In this document: positions 1 through 7,562 of the stretch, one piece after another | How positions within the stretch are numbered: position 1 is the stretch's first letter | Layout: each line of letters starts with the position of its first letter | NCBI GenBank assembly: GCA_040219515.1 | Contig: JAVJSI010000017.1 | Location: 1-64,000 of the forward strand | Source of the DNA: Acidimicrobiales bacterium | GTDB taxonomy: Bacteria; Actinomycetota; Acidimicrobiia; Acidimicrobiales; Aldehydirespiratoraceae | DNA length: 64,000 nucleotides | Direction of reading: 5' to 3' | Translations under genes and position numbers: made by a program | The notes under the pieces: model-generated | Databases searched by the model: none | Told to the model about the DNA's origin: nothing | Seen by the model: the letters and a program-made list of their open reading frames with translations, nothing else

Positions 1-10
1 GAGTCCAACA

Positions 11-196
11 ATGACCACCGCATACCAGTTCCTCAGCGCCTGGATCACCAGCCGTATCGATGACGAGCGTGGCGCGAGCCTCGTGGAGTACGCGCTCCTC
101 GTCGCCCTCATCGCCGTCGTGTGCATCGCTGCCGTGACCGCTCTCGGTGAGTCCGCTTCCTCGAAGTTCTCGGAAGTCGATTCGTCGCTCGGCTAA
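11..196 (+). CDS. Flp-family type IVb pilin
   Basis: Small 61-residue pilin precursor of the Flp/Tad type. A short charged leader ends in a Gly at residue 21, followed by a hydrophobic helix beginning ASLVEYALL. Gly at -1 with Glu at +5 and Tyr at +6 of the mature protein is the classic Flp prepilin cleavage pattern, so TadV-type peptidase should cut after Gly21. The rest is one membrane/assembly helix (about residues 22-46) and a short polar tail. Its length is normal for Flp pilins. No tad assembly genes lie in the window, so they would be upstream of position 1 or elsewhere. A strong hairpin terminator follows the stop. Confidence 0.9.
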   Translation: MTTAYQFLSAWITSRIDDERGASLVEYALLVALIAVVCIAAVTALGESASSKFSEVDSSLG

Positions 197-230
197 GGCC
201 TCTGACGCGGCTTCCGCCGTGTGAGGACGC

Positions 231-264
231 AGAAACCCCCGAGCCGAGAGGCTCGGGGGTTTCT
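231..264 (+). terminator. Intrinsic terminator after the Flp pilin gene
   Basis: A perfect 15-bp stem (231-245 with 250-264) closed by a GAGA tetraloop, with an A-rich start and T-rich end around a CCCCGAGCC core. It sits 35 bp after the pilin stop and is the only strong hairpin before the pirin gene. Confidence 0.9.
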
Positions 265-291
265 CACTCTTTCGGCTAGAACCGGGGCACG

Positions 292-1155
292 ATGTCCGGC
301 CCACCGATCGAGCAGCTGATCGAGCCCCGTCGCCGCCAGGTCGGCACGGGCCACGTTCGCCGTCTGCTGCCGTTTCGCGAGCGGCGCATGGTCGGCCCGT
401 TCATCTTCGCCGACCTGATCGGACCGACGACGTCGCCGCCGGGTGCCGGTATGGACATCGACGCCCACCCCCACATCGGACTCTCGACCGTGAGCTATCT
501 GTTCTCGGGGGGTCTCGTCCATCGTGACTCCACCGGTGCCGTCCAAACGATCGAACCCGGTGCGGTCAACTGGATGACGGCGGGAGCGGGCATCACCCAC
601 ACGGAACGATCGACTCCCGAGGGCCGGACGGCCGCATCGGAGATGCACGGACTGCAGACCTGGGTGGCGCTGCCCGACGACGCGGCCGACGGTCCGCCGG
701 GCTTCGAGCACCAGGGCGCGGACACGATCCCGGGTCTCGAACGCGATGGCGCGTCGATCCGGTTGGCCGCCGGCACGGGCTACGGGCTCGAGTCGCCGGT
801 CACCGTCTCCTCGCCGCTCGTACTCGCCGAGATCCGCCTCGAGCACGCGGCGGTGCCCGTCGACGACGCTCACCCCGAGCGGGCGGTGCTGGCGGTCGAG
901 GGCGAGTTGCTGATCGACGGTCGTCCCATCGCCGAGGGCAACCTCGCGGTGATCGGCCGAGGCGAATCCGCCACCGTGTCGGGCACCGGCCGGGCGATGC
1001 TCATCGGCGGCGAACCGGTCGGCAAGAGGTTCATCTGGTGGAACTTCGTACACGCCGATCGCGACCGGATCGAACAGGCGAAGGACGACTGGACCAACCA
1101 GCGTTTCCCGAAAGTGCCGGACGATCACGATCCCTGGGTTCCGCTACCGGAGTGA
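292..1155 (+). CDS. Pirin family protein
   Basis: 287-residue bicupin of the pirin family. The N-terminal cupin has the metal ligands at the expected places: His59 and His61 in the motif HPHIGLSTVSYL, then His103 and Glu105 in GITHTER. Bacterial pirins include quercetinase-like dioxygenases and redox-linked regulators; which applies here cannot be read from the sequence. The C-terminal cupin (about 180-287) lacks the ligands, as is usual. The ATG at 292 lies 9 nt after a TAGAAC hexamer, so the transcript may be leaderless. The gene converges with hisA, with 3 bp between the two stops. Confidence 0.92.
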   Translation: MSGPPIEQLIEPRRRQVGTGHVRRLLPFRERRMVGPFIFADLIGPTTSPPGAGMDIDAHPHIGLSTVSYLFSGGLVHRDSTGAVQTIEPGAVNWMTAGAGITHTERSTPEGRTAASEMHGLQTWVALPDDAADGPPGFEHQGADTIPGLERDGASIRLAAGTGYGLESPVTVSSPLVLAEIRLEHAAVPVDDAHPERAVLAVEGELLIDGRPIAEGNLAVIGRGESATVSGTGRAMLIGGEPVGKRFIWWNFVHADRDRIEQAKDDWTNQRFPKVPDDHDPWVPLPE

Positions 1156-1158
1156 GCC

Positions 1159-1896
1159 TCAAGCTCTGCCGGGCCGGGTGAGCGCGAGGGCGTCCTCGAG
1201 GGTGAAGCGACCCTCGTGCAGCGCCGCGCCGATGATCGCGCCCTCGAGCCCGTTGTCGAGCAGTCCCAAGAGGGCGCGGAGGTCGGCGAGCCCGGCGACA
1301 CCGCCCGAGGCGACGACCGGCCGGTCGGTGGCGGCGCAGACCGCGCGCAGGAGATCGAGGTTGGGGCCCCGGAGCATCCCGTCCTCGTCGACATCGGTCA
1401 CGACGTAGCGAGCGCAGCCCTCGGCATCGAGCCGGGCGATCACGTCGAAGAGATCACCGACGGCCCGCGCCGAACCCCGCCCGGTCAGGATGCGACCGCG
1501 GACGTCGAGCGCAACCGCGATGAGGTCGCCGTGGTCGGCGATCGTCTTGGCACACCAATCCGGTTGCTCGAGCGCCGCCGTCGCGAGGTTGACCCGACGA
1601 CACCGGGTGGACAGCGCCGCGGCCAGCGATTCGTCGTCGCGGATCCCGCCGCTCAGCTGCACGTCGACGTCGAGACGGCCGACGATCTCCGCGAGCAGAG
1701 CCCGGTTGTCGCCCCGCCCGAACGCCTGGTCGAGATCGAACAGGTGGACCCACTCAGCGCCGCGCCGCTGCCAGTTCAGGGCCGCCACGCCAGGGTCACC
1801 GAACGCCGTCGCCGACCCCTCGGCCGCCTGCACGAGCCGCACCGCCTGCCTGTCCTGCACGTCGACCGCCGGCAACAGTTCGAGATGGTCCGCCAC
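1159..1896 (-). CDS. hisA: Phosphoribosyl isomerase (HisA/PriA)
   Basis: 245-residue TIM barrel of the HisA/HisF family that isomerises ProFAR to PRFAR in histidine biosynthesis. The N-terminus [17 protein letters not shown] carries the first catalytic Asp, and [15 protein letters not shown] carries the second. The loop [13 protein letters not shown] resembles actinobacterial PriA, which also performs the TrpF reaction; whether this copy is bifunctional is not proven. The GTG at 1896 is chosen because it places LELLPAVDV at the usual N-terminus; the frame stays open upstream only through a terminator and the tRNA-Leu gene. No other his genes lie in the window. Confidence 0.9.
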   Translation of the reverse strand: MADHLELLPAVDVQDRQAVRLVQAAEGSATAFGDPGVAALNWQRRGAEWVHLFDLDQAFGRGDNRALLAEIVGRLDVDVQLSGGIRDDESLAAALSTRCRRVNLATAALEQPDWCAKTIADHGDLIAVALDVRGRILTGRGSARAVGDLFDVIARLDAEGCARYVVTDVDEDGMLRGPNLDLLRAVCAATDRPVVASGGVAGLADLRALLGLLDNGLEGAIIGAALHEGRFTLEDALALTRPGRA

Positions 1897-1956
1897 CGCC
1901 AGACCGTAGTGGCGGCCGCCACTCGTGCTCGGAGAAAGGCCGAGGAGAACGGAGAA

Positions 1957-1978
1957 CCCCCGAACCGAGGTTCGGGGG
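1957..1978 (-). terminator. Terminator of tRNA-Leu
   Basis: Inverted repeat CCCCCGAACC / GGTTCGGGGG just downstream (minus strand) of tRNA-Leu, followed on that strand by a T/C-rich stretch. It separates the tRNA transcript from hisA. Confidence 0.8.
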
Positions 1979-1999
1979 TGTCCGACGAAATCCGAATCG

Positions 2000-2083
2000 T
2001 GCGCGAGGGGGGACTTGAACCCCCACACCCTTACGGGCACAGGCACCTGAAGCCTGCGCGTCTGCCAATTCCGCCACTCGCGC
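2000..2083 (-). tRNA. tRNA-Leu (CAG)
   Basis: 84-nt class II tRNA with a long variable arm. The acceptor GCGCGAG pairs with CTCGCGC and the discriminator is A. The anticodon stem CAGGC/GCCTG encloses loop TTCAGGT, giving anticodon CAG. The T-arm GGGGGTTCAAGTCCCCC is canonical. CCA is not encoded. Confidence 0.97.
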
Positions 2084-2183
2084 GTGGCCGTACACCGAAG
2101 TGAACGTGTGACGAGGCTAGCGCGCCCGTCGCAGGTTTCGACCGCGTTTGCGGGGTGCCCGCTTCGCGATTCTCGCGCAGCGC

Positions 2184-2189
2184 TAGCCT
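2184..2189 (+). promoter_or_regulatory. -10 hexamer of a leaderless fhaA promoter
   Basis: TAGCCT lies 7 nt before the fhaA GTG and no Shine-Dalgarno sequence lies between. This spacing puts transcription start at or next to the start codon. Confidence 0.6.
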
Positions 2190-2196
2190 CCACGGC

Positions 2197-2850
2197 GTGG
2201 GTCTGCGATCAGTGGAACGACGCCTCGAGCGTTTTGTCGAAGGCACGGTCGGACGGTTCTTCCGCGGCGGTGTGCGCCCGGTCGAGATCGGCCACCGCAT
2301 CGCCCGCGAGATGGCCGACTCCCGCAGTGTCGGCGTCAAGGGCCAACCCGTGGTGGCCAACCACTTCTCGGTGCGCCTCGCCGCGTCGGATCTCGAACGC
2401 TTCGCCGAGGTGAAGGACTCGCTCATCCGCGAGCTGTGCGACGCCACCCGCGAACACGCCCGCGAAGAGGGCTGGACGTTCATGGGCCCGGTGCAGATCG
2501 AGATCGAGGGCGACGAGGCCCTGCGAGGAGGAGCGGTCAACGTCACCGGACGGATGAAGGAGGCCGACGGCGGCGTCGGCGTGTTGCACCTCCCCACCGG
2601 GCAACCGGTGGTCCTCGGCGAGTTCATCGTCACGATGGGACGGTTGGCCGAGTGCACGATCTCGTTCGACGACCCCAACATCAGCCGCGAACACGCTCAG
2701 ATCCGGCCGGAGGGTGACGGCTTCATTCTCACCGACAACGGCTCCACCAACGGCACGCTCGTGAACGGCGTGGCCATCACCTCGCACCGTCTGGTCGACG
2801 GCGACCGTATCGATCTCGGCGCCACCACCATGGAGTTCCGCGCCGGCTGA
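2197..2850 (+). CDS. fhaA: FhaA-like protein (DUF3662 plus FHA domain)
   Basis: 217-residue cytoplasmic protein, first gene of the pknB cluster. Residues 1-115 form the DUF3662 (FhaA N-terminal) domain, beginning [15 protein letters not shown]. Residues about 125-215 are an FHA domain with the phosphothreonine-binding features ISREHAQI and STNGT. FHA domains read threonine phosphorylation by the linked kinase; mycobacterial FhaA binds MviN and regulates wall synthesis. This version is far shorter than the 527-residue mycobacterial protein because it lacks the long disordered linker. GTG 2197 was chosen from the DUF3662 N-terminus and the -10-like hexamer 7 nt upstream. Confidence 0.9.
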   Translation: MGLRSVERRLERFVEGTVGRFFRGGVRPVEIGHRIAREMADSRSVGVKGQPVVANHFSVRLAASDLERFAEVKDSLIRELCDATREHAREEGWTFMGPVQIEIEGDEALRGGAVNVTGRMKEADGGVGVLHLPTGQPVVLGEFIVTMGRLAECTISFDDPNISREHAQIRPEGDGFILTDNGSTNGTLVNGVAITSHRLVDGDRIDLGATTMEFRAG

Positions 2851-2921
2851 CCCCGGCGGGAACGCGTCCCGTCCGGCCGCGTCACTTCTGACGTGGCCGA
2901 CAGCGTTAGTCTCGGCGGACC

Positions 2922-3416
2922 GTGTCGGACCAGCTCTTCATCGTCCTTCGGGTGTGCCTTCTTGCCCTCGTCTACCTCGTCTTCCTGCGCGTCCTGCGGG
3001 CCGTCTGGGTCGAGCTCCGAGCCGAGTCGTCCATCCCCGTGGGTGCCGCCGCGCCCACCGCGTCGCCGCGACCTCGTCCGGCGGCTGCGCCGACGCCGCC
3101 CCGGTCAGGATCCACGATGGTCTCCACCGACGCATCCCGGCTCATGGTGATCGCTCCGGCCGGCTTGGCCGGACGCAGCTTCACGCTCGCCGGCGAGACC
3201 ACCATCGGACGTGGTGCCGGCTGTGGCGTGTCGATCGACGACGCCCACGTGTCGAAGCTGCACGCCCGCCTGTGGCCCAGCGACGGCGGCTGGTTGCTCG
3301 AGGACCTGGGGTCGACCAACGGCACGCAGCTCGACGGCACGCTGCTCACTGCACCCGCCCCGCTCGGTGTGGGCAGTCGCATCACGATCGGCGAGATCGT
3401 GTTGGAGCTCGCATGA
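2922..3416 (+). CDS. fhaB: FhaB-like membrane-anchored FHA protein
   Basis: 164 residues: an N-terminal membrane helix (about 5-26), a Pro/Ala/Arg-rich linker (about 35-65), and a C-terminal FHA domain (about 80-160) containing TTIGRG, HVSKLHARL and STNGT. It would recruit phosphothreonine forms of the elongation machinery at the membrane. The GTG start lies 9 nt after TAGTCT. Its stop overlaps the pstP start as ATGA. Gene order and topology match actinobacterial FhaB (FipA partner), although this one is slightly longer. Confidence 0.9.
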   Translation: MSDQLFIVLRVCLLALVYLVFLRVLRAVWVELRAESSIPVGAAAPTASPRPRPAAAPTPPRSGSTMVSTDASRLMVIAPAGLAGRSFTLAGETTIGRGAGCGVSIDDAHVSKLHARLWPSDGGWLLEDLGSTNGTQLDGTLLTAPAPLGVGSRITIGEIVLELA

Positions 3417-4621
3417 TCGAGTTCCGTTGGGGTACCGCCACCGACGTCGGGCGGGTCCGATCCGCCAATCAGGATCAGCTCCTCACCGTCGACCCCGTGT
3501 TCGTCGTCGCCGACGGCATGGGCGGTCACAACGGCGGCGAGGTGGCCGCCGCGATCGCGGTCGACGAGATGGCGAAGGTCGGCGTGGTCAGAACGCTCGA
3601 CGAGCTGAGCGAGGCCGTTCAGGTCGCCAACCGCGAGATCGTCGACCGCTCGAAACTCGAACCCGGGCTGCGGGGAATGGGCACGACGCTGGTGGCGCTC
3701 GTCGGAATGACCACGGGCGACGTGTCGCGGCTGGGTGTGGCCAACGTCGGTGATTCGCGGCTGTATCTGCGTGGCGCCGACGAGTTGGTGCAGGTCACCG
3801 AGGACCACACGCTCGTCGAGGCGCTGGTGCGCGACGGCCGCCTCACCGCAGAAGAGGCACTCGATCATCCCCAGCGCAACATCGTCACCCGTGCGCTCGG
3901 CATCGACGACAAGGTGCTCGTCGACACGTGGGAGCTGGCCCCGGTCGCCGGCGATCGCTACCTGCTCTGCAGCGACGGCCTGTTCAACGAGCTGACGCCC
4001 GCGGAGATCCTGGCGATGCTGCGCGACATCGACGATCCGTCCGAAGCCGCCGTGTCGCTGGTCAACGGTGCCTGCGACGCCGGGGGCCGCGACAACGTCA
4101 CGGTCGTCATCGTCGATGTCGTCGAGATCGACCGGGACGACGACGCGGCAGGCACGACGGTCGACGACGTACCCGCCGACCGGGTCGTCTCGACCCGCAA
4201 GGCGGTGCCCGACAGCGTGCTGCGCGTCGACCCACCGGTCGCCACCGGCCCGAACGACCCGCATCCCGACGAGATCCTGGTCGATCGCCGCAGCAGTTCG
4301 TCCTTCTTCACCTGGCGGCTCGGTCTCTTCGTCGCCACGGTGCTGTTGGTGCTCGGCATCCTCGCGTCATCGGTTGTCGCCTACGCCCGTTCGGCCTACT
4401 TCGTCGGCATCGACGGCGAAACGGTGGTGATCTACCGCGGCCGGCCCGACGGCGTCCTGTGGTTCGACCCCACGCTCGAGGAGCCGCTCACCCTGACGGT
4501 CTCCGAACTCGATTCCGACGATCTCGACGATGTCGCCGGCGGCGTCGAGTTCGACACGCTCGACGAGGCGCGGGCCTATGCCGACGTGCTGCTCGAGCGG
4601 GCTGCGACCGACGACCCGTGA
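3413..4621 (+). CDS. pstP: PP2C-family Ser/Thr protein phosphatase PstP
   Basis: 402-residue membrane phosphatase that reverses phosphorylation by the co-encoded PASTA kinase. The PP2C domain (1 to about 240) carries the metal-binding motifs NQDQ, VADGMGGHNGGE (Asp34, Gly35), SDGL and GGRDNVT. A juxtamembrane linker leads to one transmembrane helix (about 302-325) and a short extracytoplasmic domain ending near residue 400. ATG 3413 overlaps the fhaB stop (ATGA) and gives the normal N-terminus; in-frame extension upstream would run through fhaB. The stop overlaps the rodA GTG, so translation is coupled through the operon. Confidence 0.95.
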   Translation: MIEFRWGTATDVGRVRSANQDQLLTVDPVFVVADGMGGHNGGEVAAAIAVDEMAKVGVVRTLDELSEAVQVANREIVDRSKLEPGLRGMGTTLVALVGMTTGDVSRLGVANVGDSRLYLRGADELVQVTEDHTLVEALVRDGRLTAEEALDHPQRNIVTRALGIDDKVLVDTWELAPVAGDRYLLCSDGLFNELTPAEILAMLRDIDDPSEAAVSLVNGACDAGGRDNVTVVIVDVVEIDRDDDAAGTTVDDVPADRVVSTRKAVPDSVLRVDPPVATGPNDPHPDEILVDRRSSSSFFTWRLGLFVATVLLVLGILASSVVAYARSAYFVGIDGETVVIYRGRPDGVLWFDPTLEEPLTLTVSELDSDDLDDVAGGVEFDTLDEARAYADVLLERAATDDP

Positions 4622-5940
4622 CCGCCACCGCGCGCCGGCCCGCCGTGCGCCCCCAGATCGCGGCAGTCCGGCCCCGCCGCGTCGAACTCGGTCTGATCGC
4701 GCTGATCGCGATCGTCGTGGTGTCGGCTTACGGTCTGGCCAGCCTCGGCGAATCCGCGTCGGTGCCCGCCGACATCGGACCGTTCCTCGCGTGGATGCTC
4801 GGCCTGTTCTTCTTCGTGCACCTCGCCGTCCGCCGGTTCGCGGCGGCCGCCGACCCGGTGCTGCTGCCGATGGCGTTGCTGCTCAACGGCATCGGCTACG
4901 TGATGATCGCCCGCCTCGGCGAGGACGTCGGCGGCGGCCTCGCCGGTCTCCAGTCGGTCTGGACCGCAGTCGGCATCGCTGCGTTCGTCGCCACCCTGAT
5001 CCTGGTCCCCCGGGTTCGGGAGCTGGCGCAGTACCGGTACCTGTTGGGTGTCGGCGGTCTGGTGTTGCTCGCGCTCCCGCTCCTGCCGATCGGTGTGGAG
5101 ATCCGTGGCGCCCGAATCTGGGTGAGCATCGGGCCGGTCAACTTCCAGCCCGGCGAATTCGCGAAGATCGCACTCGCGCTCTTCTTCGCGTCCTATCTCG
5201 TCGACGCCCACGAGCTCATCAAGAACCGAATCGAGTTGCGCGATCTCGCCCCGATCGGCGCGGCATGGGCTGCGTCGGTCGGTGTGATGGTCCTCGAGCG
5301 TGACCTGGGGTCCTCGATGCTCGTGTTCGCCCTCTTCGTCGTCATGATGTGGGTGGCAACCGAACGCACATTGTTCGTAGGGCTCGGCGTCGCGCTTTTC
5401 GCAGCGGCCGGTGTCGTCGCCTTCCAGCTGTTCGCCCACGTGGAACGGCGAATCGACGCCTGGCTCGACCCGTGGGCCGACCCCCAGGACACCGGGTTCC
5501 AGATCATCCAGGCCACCTACTCGATGGCGGAGGGTGGTCTCACCGGAACCGGCCTGGGACGAGGAGAGCCCGATCGCGTACCGGTCGCGGAGAGCGATTT
5601 CATCTTCTCGGCCATCGGTGAGGAGCTCGGCCTCGCCGGGACGACTGCGATCCTGATGGCGTTCCTGATCGTGATCGGTTCGGGTCTGCGGATCGCCATC
5701 CGGGCGACCCGGCCCTTCGAGAAGCTGCTCGCCGTCGGCCTCACCACGCTGCTCGGATTCCAGGCCTTCATCATCATGGGTGGCGTGGTTCGCCTCGTCC
5801 CGTTGACCGGCGTGACGCTGCCGTTCGTCTCCTACGGCGGCTCGGCGTTGGTGTCGAACTACATCGTCCTGGCCCTCTTGATGCGGCTCTCCCACGAGCA
5901 ACGTGTCGTGTCGCCGTCGTCCTCGGGAACGTCGCGATGA
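4618..5940 (+). CDS. rodA: SEDS peptidoglycan glycosyltransferase RodA/FtsW
   Basis: 440-residue polytopic SEDS protein, about ten to twelve membrane helices, which polymerises lipid II into glycan strands with a partner class B PBP. Diagnostic stretches are RIDAWLDPWADPQDTGFQ, GLTGTGLGRGEPDRVPVAESDFIFSAIGEELG (given in part) and the C-terminal GVTLPFVSYGGSALVSNY. The charged N-terminus is cytoplasmic. The GTG at 4618 overlaps the pstP stop, and the stop overlaps the pbpA ATG (ATGA). Adjacency to pbpA makes the pair a likely elongation or septal synthase; RodA versus FtsW cannot be separated by eye, and the symbol follows the actinobacterial operon. Confidence 0.93.
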   Translation: MTATARRPAVRPQIAAVRPRRVELGLIALIAIVVVSAYGLASLGESASVPADIGPFLAWMLGLFFFVHLAVRRFAAAADPVLLPMALLLNGIGYVMIARLGEDVGGGLAGLQSVWTAVGIAAFVATLILVPRVRELAQYRYLLGVGGLVLLALPLLPIGVEIRGARIWVSIGPVNFQPGEFAKIALALFFASYLVDAHELIKNRIELRDLAPIGAAWAASVGVMVLERDLGSSMLVFALFVVMMWVATERTLFVGLGVALFAAAGVVAFQLFAHVERRIDAWLDPWADPQDTGFQIIQATYSMAEGGLTGTGLGRGEPDRVPVAESDFIFSAIGEELGLAGTTAILMAFLIVIGSGLRIAIRATRPFEKLLAVGLTTLLGFQAFIIMGGVVRLVPLTGVTLPFVSYGGSALVSNYIVLALLMRLSHEQRVVSPSSSGTSR

Positions 5941-7484
5941 ACCGCCGCATCCGCAATCTCGGCGCCGCGTTCATCGTGATGTACGCGGTGCTGTTCGCCC
6001 AACTCAACCGGGTGCAGTTCGTGCAGGCCGACGACTACAAGACGCACGAGGGCAACGTGCGGCCGCAGCTGCGGGCGTTCGGTCAGGAGCGCGGCGACAT
6101 CGTGACCGCCGACGGTGTCGTCGCCGCGTTCTCGGTGCCGGTCGAGGCGGGAGAGATCGAGTTCCGGCGGGACTACCCGACCGGCGACCGCTACGCCCAC
6201 ATCGTCGGCTACCAGTCGTTCAACCAGGGCGCCTTCGGGCTCGAACGGCAGTACAACGACCAGCTGGCCGGGGCCCGGCTCGACCAGCAGTTCGACTCGC
6301 TGAAGGATCTCTTCGTCGATCGTGACACCACCGGCACCGTGGTGATGACCCTGCGCGACGACATCCAACAGGCGGCGGCGGCCGCCCTCGGCGAGCGCAA
6401 CGGTTCCGTCGTCGCCGTGGACCCCCGCACCGGCGAGGTACTCGCCATGTGGACGTATCCGAGCTTCGACCCCAACCTGCTCTCCGGGCTCGACGGACCC
6501 GCCGTCAACGCCGCGTACCAGACGCTGCTGAACGACCCCGAGAATCCGTTGTTGGCCAAGTCGTTCCGCGAAGTCTTCTTCCCCGGTTCGACGTTCAAGG
6601 TGGTGACCGCGGCCAGTGCGCTCGAGTCCGGTGACATCACCCTCACCGAGCCGGTCTGGCCCGACAGCTCCGGCTATGAGCCGCTGCCCGCCGGATCCCT
6701 GATCCGCAACTTCGGTGGTTCGACCTGCGGCGGCGACCTGATGCTGGCACTCCAACGGTCCTGCAACGCGACCTTCGCCGAGATCGGGGCCGAGTGGCTC
6801 GGTCCCGACGCGATGATCCGCACGGCCGAGAACTTCGGTTTCAACGCCGACCCGGTCATCGATCTGCCCGACGCCGCCCGGTCACAGTTCCCGACCGACT
6901 ACGGCGCCTACATCGCCGACCTCGACGCCTACCAGCCCGAGGGAAGCCCTCCGCTGATCAACGGCGACACCCCGATCCACGAGAACTCCGCGATCCTCGC
7001 CCAGGCCGCCATCGGGCAGAACGACGTCAAGGCCACCCCCTTGCAGATGGCCATAGTGGCCGCCGCGATCGCCAACGACGGCCTGATGATGAGGCCGCAC
7101 GTGGTCGCCGAGGTGCAGTCGGCCGACGGTGACGTCTACGACACCGTCGAGCCGTCGCTGTGGCGCGTCGCCATGTCCCCGGGTGTGGCGAGCGAGCTCC
7201 AGCGGGCGATGGTCAACGTGGCCGAGAACGGAACCGCCGGGGGGATGCAGGTGGGTGGGCTCACCGTGGGCGGCAAGACCGGCACCGCCCAGCTCGGCAC
7301 CACTCCGGCCAGTTCCCACGCCTGGGTGGTCGGTTTCGCGGGCCCGCCGGGCATGCCGGCCGAGATCGCGGTGGCCGTTCTGGTCGAGGCCCAGCCCGGC
7401 GCCAGCGAACAGACCGGCGGCACCGTGGCCGCCCCGATCGCCCAGGCCGTGTTCGAGGCCGCCTTCGCCGCGTCGGGCAACTGA
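5937..7484 (+). CDS. pbpA: Class B penicillin-binding protein (PbpA)
   Basis: 515-residue D,D-transpeptidase that cross-links peptidoglycan, anchored by an N-terminal helix (about 8-24). The dimerisation domain precedes the transpeptidase domain (about 150-510). Catalytic motifs are complete: S218-T-F-K221 (SxxK), S275-C-N277 (SxN) and K447-T-G449 (KTG). Length and motifs match actinobacterial PbpA (FtsI-like without PASTA). It starts inside the rodA stop (ATGA overlap), consistent with a stoichiometric SEDS-bPBP pair. A 78-bp gap with its own promoter separates it from pknB. Confidence 0.95.
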   Translation: MNRRIRNLGAAFIVMYAVLFAQLNRVQFVQADDYKTHEGNVRPQLRAFGQERGDIVTADGVVAAFSVPVEAGEIEFRRDYPTGDRYAHIVGYQSFNQGAFGLERQYNDQLAGARLDQQFDSLKDLFVDRDTTGTVVMTLRDDIQQAAAAALGERNGSVVAVDPRTGEVLAMWTYPSFDPNLLSGLDGPAVNAAYQTLLNDPENPLLAKSFREVFFPGSTFKVVTAASALESGDITLTEPVWPDSSGYEPLPAGSLIRNFGGSTCGGDLMLALQRSCNATFAEIGAEWLGPDAMIRTAENFGFNADPVIDLPDAARSQFPTDYGAYIADLDAYQPEGSPPLINGDTPIHENSAILAQAAIGQNDVKATPLQMAIVAAAIANDGLMMRPHVVAEVQSADGDVYDTVEPSLWRVAMSPGVASELQRAMVNVAENGTAGGMQVGGLTVGGKTGTAQLGTTPASSHAWVVGFAGPPGMPAEIAVAVLVEAQPGASEQTGGTVAAPIAQAVFEAAFAASGN

Positions 7485-7548
7485 CGCCGTGTTCGACCCC
7501 ATCCGCCCTGCGCACGGGACCTGCACCGATCCCGTGCCACTGCACAGT

Positions 7549-7554
7549 TAGAAT
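7549..7554 (+). promoter_or_regulatory. -10 hexamer of the pknB promoter
   Basis: TAGAAT lies 8 nt before the pknB ATG, with no ribosome-binding sequence in between, so pknB appears to have its own leaderless transcript. Confidence 0.6.
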
Positions 7555-7562
7555 CTCTCGTC